Shown: positions 33,167 through 45,419 of the stretch, one piece after another
Position numbering within the stretch: position 1 is the stretch's first letter
Layout of the letters: each line of letters begins with the position of its first letter
NCBI GenBank assembly: GCA_958450365.1
Contig: CAUEEP010000921.1
Span: 1,665,001 to 1,729,000 of the forward strand
DNA from: Mesorhabditis belari
Lineage: Eukaryota; Nematoda; Chromadorea; Rhabditida; Rhabditidae
DNA length: 64,000 nucleotides
Direction of reading: 5' to 3'
Position numbers and translations under genes: made by a program
The notes under the pieces: model-generated
The model's input: the letters and a program-made list of their open reading frames with translations, nothing else
Told to the model about the DNA's origin: nothing
The model's database searches: none

Positions 33167-34156
33167 ATGCCGGTTGTAACGCGTGCACAAAAACGGGAGC
33201 AAGAATCGGAACCAAAGAAGTTTGAAGATTTGCCTCTGGAGCTGGTTGAAAAGATAGCACACCATCTCGATGTGGAAGACGTGGGGAAATTGATGATGGT
33301 GAACAAGAGGCTCTACGCGAGCTATGCAATGGATCAATCAATCGTTTTCGGAAAGCACGTCGCTGTGGTTGCCCTCCGACAGGACTCCCCAATGAAAGAT
33401 TGGATCCAGAAGTTCGTCGATTCTCCGGACCTTCAACTGGATGCAACTCTTCTTCCTTTCGTCAAACGAATTGATTCATGCGACAAGTTAGAGATCGTTA
33501 CCGAAGCCAGATGAACCAGATGGATGCCCGTAGACCAATTGAAATCCGTGAATGAACTCAATTTCTGTGTTTACACGAAGGAAGATTGCCTGAAGTTCCT
33601 CACCAATTTTTGTGGATCGGTCAAAAAGCAAGCATCTCTGTGCATCAGATCATTTGTACAAGATCAAGAAGTAACAGAGCAACTCGGCAAATTCATCGAA
33701 AACCAATTAAACGGATGCCAAGAGATCCTTCTATATTCCGACTTCGGGGATGGCTTCCACTTCTACCACGAGGCCATGATGAAAACGCAAGTCAAAATGA
33801 TTGTAATTGGCTAGACCTCGCGCCATGAATTTGAACAAATCGTCGGCTGCATTGTCAATCGAGGAATTCCAAGTAAAAATTCTGAGGCTCGGATTTGCAT
33901 TACTGATGATGGTGGAAAGGTTTATGACTCGGTCGTTGATTTTCTTTCACAAAAGGACGGACTTGAACGAATCGATGACGGCGAAATTCGCTCGGCACTG
34001 GTTGCTCGTGCAAACGACCTTTTTTCGGATCGCGTGTTGGGTAAAGATAGTTTGTGTTTCCACCGCCGAATCGACCCAACAACGAGTTGCATCTACCTGT
34101 TTGACGCGTCTGTATATTGTCCTAAGTTTTTGGCCTTCTACATGCCTTCCCAATGA
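33167..34156 (+). pseudogene. F-box gene, copy 4 (two in-frame stops)
   Basis: ATG 33167 after the usual acceptor; F-box intact (DLPLELVEKIAHHLDVEDVGK). Two Trp codons have become stops: TGA at 33512-33514 (after EAR) and TAG at 33812-33814 (after IVIG). Apart from these the frame stays open to the family C-terminus, stop at 34154-34156. Both lesions are single G-to-A type changes in TGG codons. A 115-residue truncated product would contain the F-box. Confidence 0.85.
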
Positions 34157-34720
34157 AACAATTATTTGTTGGTACTTTTTGTTAACTTTCCAACCAAGTA
34201 TTATCGTTTTTGATGTACTTTAACGTGCCTTAATCTGTTCTCTTTTGAATCCTTGCTCCATCAAGTCACTTCTGCTTTTATCAAAAAGGCCAGGCAGGCA
34301 TGATCCCAGATTTAAACTTATTTCAGGTAAATTGATTTGAATAAAGTGCTTAAATGCAATTTATCATTGATTCATTTAAGAAGGTCGGATTTAGATTTGA
34401 ATCTGAATTAGGCAGATAGTCATTGAATTTGAACAGAATAGAATTAATTTATTCTTCAGTCTCTACAATTTTTCTCTTCTTGTGTTCAATGAGTTTACTG
34501 TGTGTCCATTTGTCAATTAAACATGTTCCGTTGTCACTTTTTCATGCTGACAGGAATAAAGTATTGATATATCTCCTGGCTCGGGTCTAGTTCGCTGCTA
34601 ATTGGTTATGATCCCATTACAGATATATGTTGTAATTTTTTGTGGAGATTACGGTGACTTTCCCCAGTACTCATTGTCAGTCAGCTACAATAATCCCTGA
34701 CGAACTGTAATCCTACAAGG
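34157..34720 (+). other. Spacer after F-box copy 4
   Basis: Same spacer as 4876-5439, with AATAAA at 34555. No gene. Confidence 0.5.
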
Positions 34721-34724
34721 CTTG

Positions 34725-35560
34725 ATGGAGCTAAACAAGTTTCGTTAGATCCAACTCCATCACCGCCCGGCTATTCTGTGATCTGTTCCAGAAAGAAGCG
34801 GCGCTCTCCCGCTCAAAAGAATCTCGGCTGCAATCTCAATTTGAAAACGCTGGATCTTCTCGAAAAATACCAGGTAAACATTGTTGTGCAATTAATTTCT
34901 GATGTCGAGAATTGACTTGTAATTGTTTGAAATGATTGAACTTTCGAAAAGAAAATTTTTGATCTACTGGGATAATCGGTAAATTGTAATAAGATTTCAC
35001 TAAAATCCACAAAATCACAAATTGCAAAATGCACTAATGAGCAAGTTTTGAAGCGGTCAAGTTTGAAATTTACTTTTTTGTAGACATTAACACGTCCAGT
35101 TTTAGTGTTTAATCAGTACGGTTAAGTTCAAAGGTTTTGAAAGTTTCAACTTTTATGGGATCTAAATATTCCCATAAAATTAGTGACCCAAATGCAACTA
35201 GGGAAGAATAGTGTGCAGCTGCAGTGGGTTTAAACTCGGTTAAAGTCAGCAATATGGTATTTTGCATATTATCTAATAACTTCTATAGATTGAGGCACGT
35301 TGGCGGCGTTGAGTGGGTGTGAGATGGAATTGGTTAGGAACCCGCGCGTTGTAAGTTCTAAGTTTGTATCTTCATTTTAGAAATTTCAGTGGTTCAACAG
35401 CAAGTCCGACGAGCCGGTGGGAGGCTCGACAGTTGACGGACGACTGCTAATGGCCTATGATCGAATCGAAGTGAATCGGGATCGAGACTTGGAGGAACGA
35501 TTGAAACAGTAATTTTCGGTCGTTTTAATGGTTTTGGAATTTTCTTATTTAGAATCAAAA
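34725..35560 (+). pseudogene. Family U gene, copy 6 (exons 1-2 only)
   Basis: Exon 1 34725-34873 keeps ATG but has lost one T near 34746 ('ttcgttagatcc' against 'ttcgtttagatcc'), a frameshift. Exon 2 35390 to about 35508 is intact. The copy stops at 35563, just after the acceptor region of exon 3, at the inner edge of the palindrome arm. Confidence 0.55.
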
Positions 35561-35563
35561 CAC

Positions 35564-36000
35564 TCTATTTCCCATCCTAAACTCAAGTCACTTCTGATTT
35601 TATCAAAAAGGCAAAAAGGTCAGGGATTATTGTAGCTGACTGGCAATGAGTACTAGGGAAAGTTATCGTAATCTCTGGAAAAAGTTACAACATAAATCGG
35701 CAATGGTATCGAACCAGTTAGTAGCGAACTAGACCTGAGCCAGGAGATATATCAATACTTTATTCCTGTCAGCATGAAAAAGTGACAACGGAACATGTTT
35801 AATTGAAAATTTTTAATTGAAAATCACAGTAAACAGTAAACAGACACACAGTAAACAGTAAACAGACACACAGTAAACTCATTGAACACAAGAAGAGAAA
35901 AATAGTAGAGCCTGAAGAATAAATTAATTCTATTCTTTTCAAAAACGATATTATTTGGTTAAAACAGTAACAGAAAGCACAATAATTTTTCATTTGGAAG
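35564..36000. other. Inverted spacer with a small tandem duplication
   Basis: Inverted F-box/family U spacer. At 35826-35880 a unit containing 'cagtaaacagacacacagtaaa' is duplicated. No gene. Confidence 0.45.
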
Positions 36001-36530
36001 GCATGTAGAAGGCCAAAAACTGATGACCTGAACGCGTTAAACAGGTAGATGCAACTCGTTGTTGGGTCGATTCGGCGGCGGAAACACAAAGTATTTTTAT
36101 CTCAAAATTATAGATTGTTTGTTTGGTATTTGAAGAGACACGAAGTTTTGATGGTGATAAACTGCCGCGCGGCTCATCCTAGAGGCATTCATTGCCGCTT
36201 TGGAAACGTTGAAACCATGTACGGCATTGTCTATCGCTAATATTTTTACTTCTCCAACAACAGAAATAATTATACGATGCGATTCAGCCGCACATTTTTT
36301 CTTGTTTTAAATCGTAAAGCAATCCAGCCTGAATCAAAAATTTTTGGTCTTACATTTAAGGATCGTAAAAGGAATGATGAAATTTCGAAAAGATTGTTTA
36401 CATTGTTTACAATCATTTTACATATTTTAGTTTGTTTTTATGCAAAAAGCGGGAAGAAAGCTCTTTTGAAATTAAAAAAGAATAAAAAAGTGAGCAGAAG
36501 TTTGAAAGTTGCCAACTTCTTTAACATCTA
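36001..36530 (-). pseudogene. F-box tail fragment joined to an unassigned duplicated segment
   Basis: 36001-36098 is the complement of the F-box C-terminal tail. 36099-36530 is unassigned, and reappears at 48706-49140. An ORF at 36277-36531 (84 codons, basic, with a central hydrophobic run) is present in both copies but broken by a stop in the second; no known domain. Confidence 0.45.
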
Positions 36531-37147
36531 GCATAGCTGTGATTTGTCTTTTTTTGCGCAAAGCTTCAAATATTTTATCAAGAATGTTTTTGACACCGGT
36601 TTTTTAAAAAAGAATAAATCAAAGATAAAAATGGATTGAAAATTGAGCAATGATTTTTTCTGGGGTTCAAAAAAGGAAATTGTTCTGAAGAAAAGGCAAA
36701 TGATGAGGGGAAAATGAAATGTAAAAGAATGAAGTATAGAATAAAAATGAATGAAATGAATGAATGAAAATGAAAAGTATTGGTCATTTTTAAAAGTTTA
36801 TAAAGTGGAAAGACTACCTTAATGTAATAGTATCCCTTGTAACATCTATCGTAAACTCATTGTTTTCTAAAACATTTCCCTTTCCTTCAAATTACCGTAA
36901 TCTTGTCTCCATTTTGTCCTAATTTTACCGTAGTCTTGTCGCCATTCTGTTCTAATTTCTACCGTAATCTTGTCCCAATTTTTCTCCAATCTATCCACTT
37001 TTTGTCTGATTCTGTAACGGATCACAAAGAATAGCAAAAAAAATATAAAAAGTGGATAGATTGATAAAAATAGACAAGATTACGGAAAGGGAAAGGGGCA
37101 CTATTTAGAAAACAAGGCCTTTCACGTTAACTGAATATTTTAATCAA

Positions 37148-38041
37148 TCACAAATCGGTTGTAGGCGCTCCACCGGTCGTTTTCCACAACTTATGACAGT
37201 TTGCGCATAAAAGATGACCATTTAACGGATGACATCGTTCATTGTAATCGTCACCCAATTGCTTTTTGCAGCCCTGAAAGGTTGTAATGGGGAAAATTGC
37301 TGTATTTTGTGCTCAAATTTGTAAACCCATCCTTCCTCGTGCACTGAATTCATCATTTCCCGTGGTTTATAAGAAAAATGGTGAATCCATGGCGCGAGGA
37401 ACGATGGGGTTTACAAATTTGAGCACAAAGTACACCACAGAGCTGAAATTCTCACCCATCAACTTAAAGAACTAATAGAAATGGTTTCAACGTAAAATTT
37501 GACCGATAGATTCCCGAAATCTCACTTTTCAAACTCACCATAAAAGTTAAAGTATTTTCTGAAATATTTATAAGATATTCAGTCTAGAATAAGCTTCAAT
37601 ACAATCAATTTGGATTTAAATTTTTAACAATTTTACCTCACAAGAGTAGCACTCAAGATGATAATCGTTGCCCAAAGCGACCACTCGAATTGTTTTACCG
37701 CTTCCCTGAAAGGTATTAATATTTATATTACCTTTAAAAGATATTCAGCCATTGTTTAGTTATAGTACGGTATCTTTCGACTAAAGTATTCCTACTTAAT
37801 CATTTTCTGCTTTCTTGTAAAAGCGGACGAACGTGCTTTGTTTAACTTAATTTTAAGCCTTTGTACTGCAAAAGATTATCAGATTATTGATTATTGATTC
37901 ACTCTTCAAGGATTACGATAGTCGACCAAGTACGGTATCTTTTTCTTTACGTACAATGAGTACAATCCCGTCGAGACATTTGTGGCATACAGAGCACGTG
38001 AAACAGTGAGGATGAAAAGAGCGGCCGACGGCTTGCAGAAC
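37148..38041 (-). pseudogene. Zyxin 3' fragment, copy A
   Basis: Last exon 37273-37148 and preceding exon 37705-37637 match the parent zyxin exons in length and reading frame, including the stop. The LIM2 exon starts at 38041 ([19 protein letters not shown]) but is cut after KCLDG at about 37970: a deletion of about 330 bases removes its end, its donor and the whole next exon. The fragment cannot encode complete LIM2 or LIM3. Flanks extend into zyxin intron 12 and 3' flanking DNA. Confidence 0.85.
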
Positions 38042-38284
38042 CTGGAGTTTTGTGAATAATTTTGGACAAGGGTTTTTAGAAGTTGTGATACGCAATACTG
38101 ACTTGATCTTTTACTAATCCCATACGCGAATGATCTAGACACTAGACTTGCTCATTCCCTAATAGAAATTCAGCCGTTTGGCCTCTCCGGGTTTAGCTTT
38201 TGAGATGATGGACCCACAAAAACCGGGCGATACCGCACAAAGAATTGGAACCAAACAGAAACCAAATAGATTCTCATCCCACAT

Positions 38285-38482
38285 TGGCAATCAAGGAATT
38301 CCAAGCAAGAATTCTGAAGCTGTGGTCCTCATTTTAAGCCAAACGGAAATAGCTCCTGCCCGGGTCGTTGGTTTTCTTTCACAGGTGCAAGGACTTGAAC
38401 GGATCACTTACGCTTACGAATCGCTACGTGGCTAACACGTTTTTAAATCTTCGATTTTTGGCCTTCTACATGCCTTCCCAAT
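38285..38482 (+). pseudogene. F-box C-terminal fragment
   Basis: Reads IGNQGIPSKNSEA, then VVGFLSQVQGLERI and stops; matches the family around its NRGIPSKNSEA segment. Fused to zyxin intron sequence on its left. F-box 3' flank follows. Duplicated at 47790-47990. Confidence 0.6.
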
Positions 38483-38689
38483 GAAACAATTATTTGTCAC
38501 TGCTTTCTGTTACTTTTTCAACCAAATAATATCGTTTTTTGTGTACTTTACGGTACCTAATCTTTTCTCTCTTATATCCTTGCTCCTTCGTGGACTCCTT
38601 AACGATCTCTGCTTTGCCCATCATATTCTTAATTCCTCTATTTCCCATCCTTAACAGTCACTTCAGATTTTATCAAAAAGGCCCGGCAG

Positions 38690-39235
38690 GGATTTACCAA
38701 AAAATTTAACTGCGGTACCAAAAACAAAAAAAAATTGACCAAAAAGACCGAGTAAAACCCAAAAAAAAACAAAGAAACAAAGTCGCTCGGCTTCTTCCAT
38801 AATTTGTCGCAACCTCTCCGATGCAGAAAATCGATCCATTGCGAACATCGATCGATCATCACCCAACTAAATGTAAATATGAGTAAAAAGTTTCAAAATG
38901 CTAGTTAACTAGTGAATGTCTGAAAGAACTTACTTTCACGTTATCGACTCGTCGATTGTAAAATTCGCTATTTCCGAGTTCACTTTATCGATGTTCAATG
39001 ACTTTTTACGTGCTAGAAATAGCAAATTACAAATACTCACTCAAATTTTCAAATGTCAAAATGTTCCCCAGACACGCAAACAACAACTTCAGCCGAACGT
39101 TTTGCTTCGTTGTTCAACGCGTCCGGTGGGCTCTAGACGTGGGCTCTGCTTGTGTCCTTGTGCGTTCAGCATCAAATCTGAACCATAAATAATGTGGCTT
39201 TCTGCTTAAATACTTTACTTAGTTCCCAAGTATCA
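38690..39235 (-). pseudogene. Family U 3' exons, copy 7a
   Basis: Exon 6 near 38780-38870, exon 5 near 38950-39025 and a decayed exon 4 near 39075-39180. Duplicated at 48190-48590 without the exon 4 part. Confidence 0.5.
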
Positions 39236-39264
39236 CAAACGCTCAAGAACGTCTCTTTCTAAAA

Positions 39265-39666
39265 TAACATGATAAATATTAGCACAAAAATAGATACTTG
39301 GCCGAATCTTTCAAAGGTTCTTGCCGCAAAATCACAGAATTGCTTCATGAAGCTTGATTTACTCGTCTTGCTGCGTCCTTTTCAGCTGTACAACCTATAA
39401 AACAGTTTCGTTAGGTAAAAGGAAGGGAATTGAAACCTGAAGTCAATCTTTCTATCGTACTTGATCTAGAAACCGTGCGTCGTTCACTCGTTGACCATCT
39501 AAAATTTAAACTTTATTCAAAACAAGAAAGATTACGCGACTTTCCCAAGAAAAGTTGTTAATGTAAAGAAAACTCACTGCTCATCATCGGGCTCAATTTC
39601 TTCAAAGCTACCACTTTTTGAAATCTCGGATTGAGTCGTATGCTCTTCGTCCAAATTTCGATCCAT
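39265..39666 (-). pseudogene. Fragment of a small putative tail-anchored protein gene
   Basis: Exon A 39666-39578 starts with ATG and encodes an acidic 29-residue N-terminus (MDRNLDEEHTTQ, SGSFEEIEPDDE). Exon B 39498-39437 joins in frame and is Ser/Arg-rich (WSTSERRTVSRSSTIERLTS). Exon C near 39400-39265 encodes KQFCDFAARTFERFG and a hydrophobic C-terminal segment, but no acceptor gives an open join to exon B, so this copy is probably broken. Not recognised. Its last exon is repeated at 9063-9175. It interrupts a family U copy (38690-39235 and 39885-40590). Confidence 0.4.
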
Positions 39667-39884
39667 TAAGCTAAAAAGCTACACCGATTATGGAAAAGTA
39701 ACCATAAGGCTTTCGCCGCTTTCTGCACACATACTTCTAGTCTAAATGAAGCCTATTTTTTTTTCGTTAACGCTCTTACTGAATCTGTATCAAATTCTTG
39801 TCACAAAAATCGTCATCAAATCAAATCAAATGGCATCAAATTCAATTTTTATGCCTAGTCCCACTAATTTTTCTTCCCCCTTCG
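39667..39884. other. No gene recognised
   Basis: AT-rich sequence with a small 'atcaaatcaaat' repeat near 39815. No coding signal. Confidence 0.3.
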
Positions 39885-40590
39885 AAAACGGCCGATATCG
39901 TGGAAAATCTAGTTGCACAATCTAAAATTTCCTGCTTCATCCTCACAATTTTAAGCAAACCACTAAGTTCTTCAGGATTAACAGGCTGCTCCCAGTTGCT
40001 AAAACATCTCCACGTGCGTTGATTCTAAATAAGAAGTTTTCGAAACATTAAAGCGACCCCACATTACCGTTTTCATCGCTCCTCCAAATCTCGATCTCGA
40101 TTTCGATCATAGGCCATTCGCAGTAGCCCGTCAATTGTCGAGCTTTCCACGGGCTCGTCGGACTTACTGTTGAACCACTGAAATTTCTAAAATGAAGATA
40201 CCAACTTAAAACTTAAAACGCGCGGGTTCCTAACCAATTCCATATCACACCCACTCAACGTCGTCAAAATTCGCTCAGTAGTGCATTTTGGAATTTGTGG
40301 ATTTCAGTGAAATCTTATTTCAATTTACCGATTATCGCAGTAGATCAAACATTTTCTTTTCGAAAGTTCAATGATTTCAAACAATTACAAGTCAATTCTC
40401 GACATCAAAAATGAATTCCACAACAATGTTTACCTGGTGTTTTCCGAGAAGATCCAGCTTCCTCACATTGAGATTGCAGCCGGGATTCTTTTGAGCGGGA
40501 GAGCGCCGCTTCTTTCTGGAACAGATCACAGAAGAGCCGGGCGGTGATGGAGTTGGATCTAAACGAAACTTTTTTAGCTCAATCAAGCCT
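39885..40590 (-). pseudogene. Family U gene 5' exons, copy 7b
   Basis: Exon 1 about 40590-40438 (start codon changed), exon 2 about 40190-40075 and the beginning of exon 3 near 40005-39885. Intron 1 is much shorter than in the 34.7 kb copy. Exon 3 ends in AAAATCTAGTTG-type sequence and then unrelated DNA. Confidence 0.5.
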
Positions 40591-41121
40591 TGTAGGACTT
40601 TATTTGTCAGGGATTATTGTAGCTGACTGACAATGAGTACTAGGGAAAGTTACCGTAATCTCCGGAAAAAATTACAATATATATCTGTAATGGGACCATA
40701 ACCAATTAGCAGCGAACTAGACCCGAGCCAGGAGATATATCAATACTTTATTCCTTTAAGCATGAAAAAGTGACAACGGAACATGTTTAATTGACAAATG
40801 GGCACACAGTAAACGCATTGAACACAAGAAGAGAAAAATTGTAGAGACTGAAGAATAAATTAATTCTATTCTGTTCAAATTCAATGACTATCTGCCTAAT
40901 TCAAATTCAAATCTAAATTCGAACTTCTTAAATGAATCAATGATAAATTGCATTCAAGCGCCTTATTCAAATCCATTTACCTGAAATAAGTTGAAATTTG
41001 GGATCATGCCTGCCTGGCCCTTTTGATAAAAGCAGAAGTGACTTGATGGAGCAAGGATTCAAAAGAGAACAGATTAAGGCACGTTAAAGTACATCAAAAA
41101 CGATAATAATTGGTTGGAAAG
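40591..41121. other. Inverted spacer
   Basis: F-box/family U spacer inverted (AATAAA-containing, complement side). No gene. Confidence 0.5.
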
Positions 41122-42171
41122 TTAACAAAAAGTACCAACAAATAATTGTTTCATTGGAAAGGCATGAAGAAGGCCAAAAAACGTACTAACGCGAAAATCA
41201 CCTACAAACGTGTCAAACAGGTAGTTGCAACTCGTTGTTGGGTCGATTCGGCGGTGGAAACACAAACTATCTTTACCCAACACGCGATCCCCAGGTAAAC
41301 CCTTCAAAAACTCGCTTGCACGAGAAACGAGTGCCGAGCGAATTTCGCCGTCATCGATTCGTTCAAGTCCGTCCTTTTGTGAAAGAAAATCAACGACCGA
41401 GTCACAAACCTTTTCATCAGAACCAGTTGGCATCGTAATGAAAATCCCAGCTTCAGAATTCTTACTTGGAATTCCCCGATTGACAATGCAGCGGACGATT
41501 TGTTCAAATTCGTGGGGAAAGGTCCGTTCAATTACAATCTTTTTGACTTGCGTTTTCATCATGGCCTCGTGGTAGAAGTGGAAGCAATCCCCGAAGCGGC
41601 AATTTAGACCGATCTCTTCGCATCCGTTCAATTGGTTTTCGATGAATTTGCCGAGTTGCTCTGTTAATTCTTGATCTGGACCAAATGGTGTGATGCGCAG
41701 TGGTGCGCGCTTTTTGACCGATCCACAAAAATTGGTGAGGAACTTCAGGCAATCTTCCTTCGTGTCCACAGAGAAATTGAGTTGGTTCACGGATTTCAAC
41801 TGGTCTACGGGCATCCATCTGGTCCATCTGGCTTCGGCAACGATGTCTAACTTGTCGCATGAATCAATCCGTTTGAGGAAAGGAAGAAGAGTTGCATTCA
41901 GTTGAAGGTCCGGAGAATCGACGAACTTCCGGATCCAATTTTTCATTCGTTCCGGCTGTCCGAGGGCAACCACAGCGACGTGCTTTCCGAAAACGATTGA
42001 TTGATCCATTGCATAGCTCGCGTAGAGCCTCTTGTTCACCAACATCAATTTCACCACGTCTTCCACATCGAGATGGTGTGCGATCTTCTCAACCAGCTCC
42101 AGAGGTAAATCTTCAAACTTCTTCGGTTCCGGTTCTTGCTCCCGTTTTTGTGTACGCGTTGCAACCGGCAT
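41122..42171 (-). CDS. F-box protein, copy 5 (open, altered C-terminus)
   Basis: 349 residues from ATG 42171, after the TTTTCAG acceptor. F-box at ~17-60 (DLPLELVEKIAHHLDVEDVV, KLMLVNKRLYASYAMDQS). Body landmarks are all present (NFCGSVKKR, KFIENQLNGCEEIGLNC, FYHEAMMKTQVKKI, RRIDPTTSC). Near the end a shift relative to copies 2 and 6 replaces the FYMPSQ terminus with about 20 other residues, LLHAFPMKQLFVGTFC, which come from what is 3' UTR in the other copies. Probably still functional as an SCF adaptor if expressed. Right arm of the palindrome. Confidence 0.85.
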   Translation of the reverse strand: MPVATRTQKREQEPEPKKFEDLPLELVEKIAHHLDVEDVVKLMLVNKRLYASYAMDQSIVFGKHVAVVALGQPERMKNWIRKFVDSPDLQLNATLLPFLKRIDSCDKLDIVAEARWTRWMPVDQLKSVNQLNFSVDTKEDCLKFLTNFCGSVKKRAPLRITPFGPDQELTEQLGKFIENQLNGCEEIGLNCRFGDCFHFYHEAMMKTQVKKIVIERTFPHEFEQIVRCIVNRGIPSKNSEAGIFITMPTGSDEKVCDSVVDFLSQKDGLERIDDGEIRSALVSRASEFLKGLPGDRVLGKDSLCFHRRIDPTTSCNYLFDTFVGDFRVSTFFGLLHAFPMKQLFVGTFC

Positions 42172-42689
42172 TGTCGTATCTGAAAATAAAAAGAGGTCAT
42201 TGGAATTGACATTTATATGATTTACTGAAGTCACTTTTGTCACCAAAAACCACTTTTTTAGGTCAATCTATAGCAGTAACCATTTTACATTGTAAAAATC
42301 AGATCAAGAACTTCAAAAAATTGTATCTGATACTAAAATTGACTCCAATAAACCAGAAAACCAACAAAAAATGTACCAAAAACGAAAGAGAAGCGACCAA
42401 ACGTAGATAAAGCTAAGTTTTATCCAAAAAATCCTTCATACCTTAAACTATCTAAATTAATAACCAAGGATACCCTTAAAAGCACTCAACTGAGTGAGCT
42501 GAATTTACGCTGGAAAATCATACTTTTTGAAAAATCCCTAAAAGGAAAGCTGCCCTTATTTTTTACGACTAATTTCTTAAAGACGGCTTGTAAATGATAG
42601 AACAAAGTGTTCTTGAATTGGCGGACTCGTTTGTAAGAAATTCCAGTTTAAATCTTTGCAATCTTAAATCAAGACTTTCTTGCGAATTT

Positions 42690-43163
42690 AATTCGATCAA
42701 AAGTTGCTCCAAAATAAAACACACCGTCAGAATTGAAAGCTGCAGATCGACAAGAGGCTTTGTGAGCAGTCGTCTCATACATGCACGTCTCGGGCGATTC
42801 GGGCACGATGTCAGCATCAAATTTCAAAGCAAGTCCCGCCGAATTTGCATCAAACTAAAAAATCACACTTCAAAAAAACCAAATAGAAAGAACCTGAAGT
42901 CCATTTTCCTCTTCCTGTTGTTCAGCCTTGTCGAATTGTTTGGCCATCGAGATGAGGCGGAAGAGTTTGTCGCACGGAGCCGGCGGATTCGCTGAGCAAC
43001 CGATTGACGAGGCCAAGCTGAGTGCAATTTGTTGCTGTCCATCGTAGAAGAGTTGGCTAAAGTAAAAGATTAGATAAAAAAGATTCGCTAAAAGATTCGC
43101 TCACCTGATCATCAATCTATACATGTAATCCCGGTCCTCGATATCAGGTCGCATCCTTGAGAT
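42690..43163 (-). pseudogene. CstF-50 (cpf-1-like) 5' fragment, copy 4
   Basis: Exons 43163-43105 (ATG 43154), 43056-42894 and 42854 to about 42690; exon 2 again 163 bases. Encodes the dimerisation region only and diverges at the first WD40 blade, at the same point as the other copies. Confidence 0.78.
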
Positions 43164-43739
43164 CTAAAATTTAAAAAATGATGTGAAAAGAAAGCAAACG
43201 ATTATAAAAAGATTTAAACGGAGTAAAACAATACAATCTAGAGTAATAGTCATTTTAATTGTATTTCATTAATCCAGAGGAGTAATCATTTTTCATCGTA
43301 AAGGAAAATCAAAAGAATGGCAAAAGGGGGATTTTTGACAGGGGTACGGTCGCGAATTTAAAAGGGGAACGCTTTCGCGCCACTCTTTTGAAACCATGTC
43401 AATAGGAATCTAACTTCAGAAAAGAAAGAAAGAAATTTTGAAATGGTCTCACGACAGTCAATTCATATTATTAGACAACGAAAAACCATGGGCAAACAAT
43501 ATAAAAAGGAGGAAACGAACGAGGGGAGAGAGAGTAGTTAAAAAAAAGTGCTACAAAAACATAATAGATTTTACGAATTGGGAAGCAAACTTAGCGGGAG
43601 ACCGGACAACATTCATGCTGAAAACTGAAGAATGAACAACATCATGGAATGCCAAAAAATGAAAAGAATGGCAGAAGGGGGATTTTTGTGTGGGGTACGG
43701 TAGCGTATCCCACAAATAGAGCAAATGTTTTTCCAGGCC

Positions 43740-43990
43740 TATCGACGTCGTGTCGATGCCTCCAGATAAAAGTGATAAGGCTCAATCGTCCTATAATCAT
43801 CTCATACTGGCAGTATGGTTTAGTTACGACAACAATGAAACGTTGCAAAAGTTGTCAACATTATTGGACGAGTCATCGCTATTAAACGTGTCTATCTTTT
43901 TGGGCGGCTACTTAACCTTTTTGTTGATCGATCGAAAAAAATTGATCGACATCAATATCTTAAAAGAACTTTGAAATCACTGAAAAGAAA
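43740..43990 (+). pseudogene. Transposon-related ORF fragment, copy 4
   Basis: Plus-strand frame reads MPPDKSDKAQSS, FSYDNNETLQKLSTLLDESS, VSIFLGGYLTFL. The GGD of other copies is GGY here. Ends with the KKLID frame and a stop at 43974. The downstream half with the LHLKLG motif is missing in this arm. Confidence 0.45.
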
Positions 43991-45419
43991 TTATGCCTAT
44001 ACCGTGATAAATTCCGACCGCTGACGACTTCCCGTAGATACATACATAATTCAGGATTGCTATTTTGATGCTATTTTTTAAAACGATAATAAACATTTCG
44101 AATAAATCTTTTTATGGTTTTAGAGACTAGAGTTTATTAGCTAGAAAATGCTTTTTAGCACTTTCAATTCGACTGCCTTTTATGGTAGTAATCTTTGAGA
44201 GGAAATTTTCTGCGGCGAGGTGACAATACATATGAAATACATATGAAATACCAGTGTATGAAAATGAAGGTTGAGTCAAATTCAGTGGAAAAAGTGCAAT
44301 TGCGAGAAGCTTTCAAAGAGGCTAGATTTCCTCAAAACACGTAGGACTGATGATTTTAACGGGCTAAAGATTAAAAAACTTTACTAACATCGGACTTATA
44401 ACGAAGCATTTCAAATTCAACCGCAGATACATCGCTCCAAAATGAAAGCTCTTGACTGCTCTTGATCGGTTCAAGCTTCTTGAATTTCCATGTCGCTTTG
44501 AAGCACATTCTAAAATTACTAAACGATGACTTTTGTGTGGCGAAGAGGGGCTGGAATCACTACATTCGATCATAGGACAAGTATGTCAATGAATTAAAAG
44601 AAAAAATAAAGCTGATTCCCAAAGTTGAAACGCTACGCCATTAATGTTTTACTATTTGATTTGGATTTTATTTTGTTCTATTCACAAAGTGTTTGTTTAA
44701 TTTTTTTTAGCATAAATTTAGGTCGCAACGGTGAAACAATGTCGCAATGCCGGCGCTCTTAGGCTGATAACTTAGTTTTTCTGTAATTTTTTTTGTTGAA
44801 TTGATAGAGTAGTTGTGGATTTTCTTCTTCAGCGTGTCAATTTCCTTTCACAAAAATAGTACAACACCTTTTGAAAAGAAATAAAAGTTGGAAATTTGCA
44901 TTTAAAGTTTGTACTGAAATTAGCATTTGCACAACTTCAAGTCATTCAATCATTGTGTAACAGTGTAACAGTGAAATGCTGCAAAACAATTAAACAATTA
45001 AACATGTGCTTGTCGTTGCCTTTCGCCTTTTTCTTCAGTCTTGCAGTGGTGGTGGTGACTAAAACAGCGACAAAACAAAGCCGACAAAACGATTTAAAAA
45101 TAAAAACTTACCTTAAGCGTTGATCCAAAATTTGTATCCACAGTTTTAAAAAAATACCAGAAAAAAATGAAACGAATAAATAAACGGCAGCCTTTTATAT
45201 TTTGAGGATTTTTGGGTTAACTGGGTTACGGTATCCCAAGTTAACGCGCAGAAAGTCGACAAATATCACGTTCAACTTCAAAATACTACTAATTTTTTCT
45301 ACGTGGTCCAATTTTTATGCTTTTGACACCAAAATGCTTGTAGAGTATAGGGGCATAGAAGCAAATTGAGAGATTTTTTTGTCTGCCCACCATTTGCGAG
45401 ACTTGGCCTTATAAATTAG
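43991..45419. other. Unassigned segment, right arm
   Basis: Inverted counterpart of 29700-31150. No gene recognised; small ORFs are shared between arms but look non-coding. Confidence 0.4.

Noticed and set aside
36277..36531. 84-codon basic ORF
   Set aside because: Broken in the near-identical duplicate at 48706-49140 and lacks any recognised domain.
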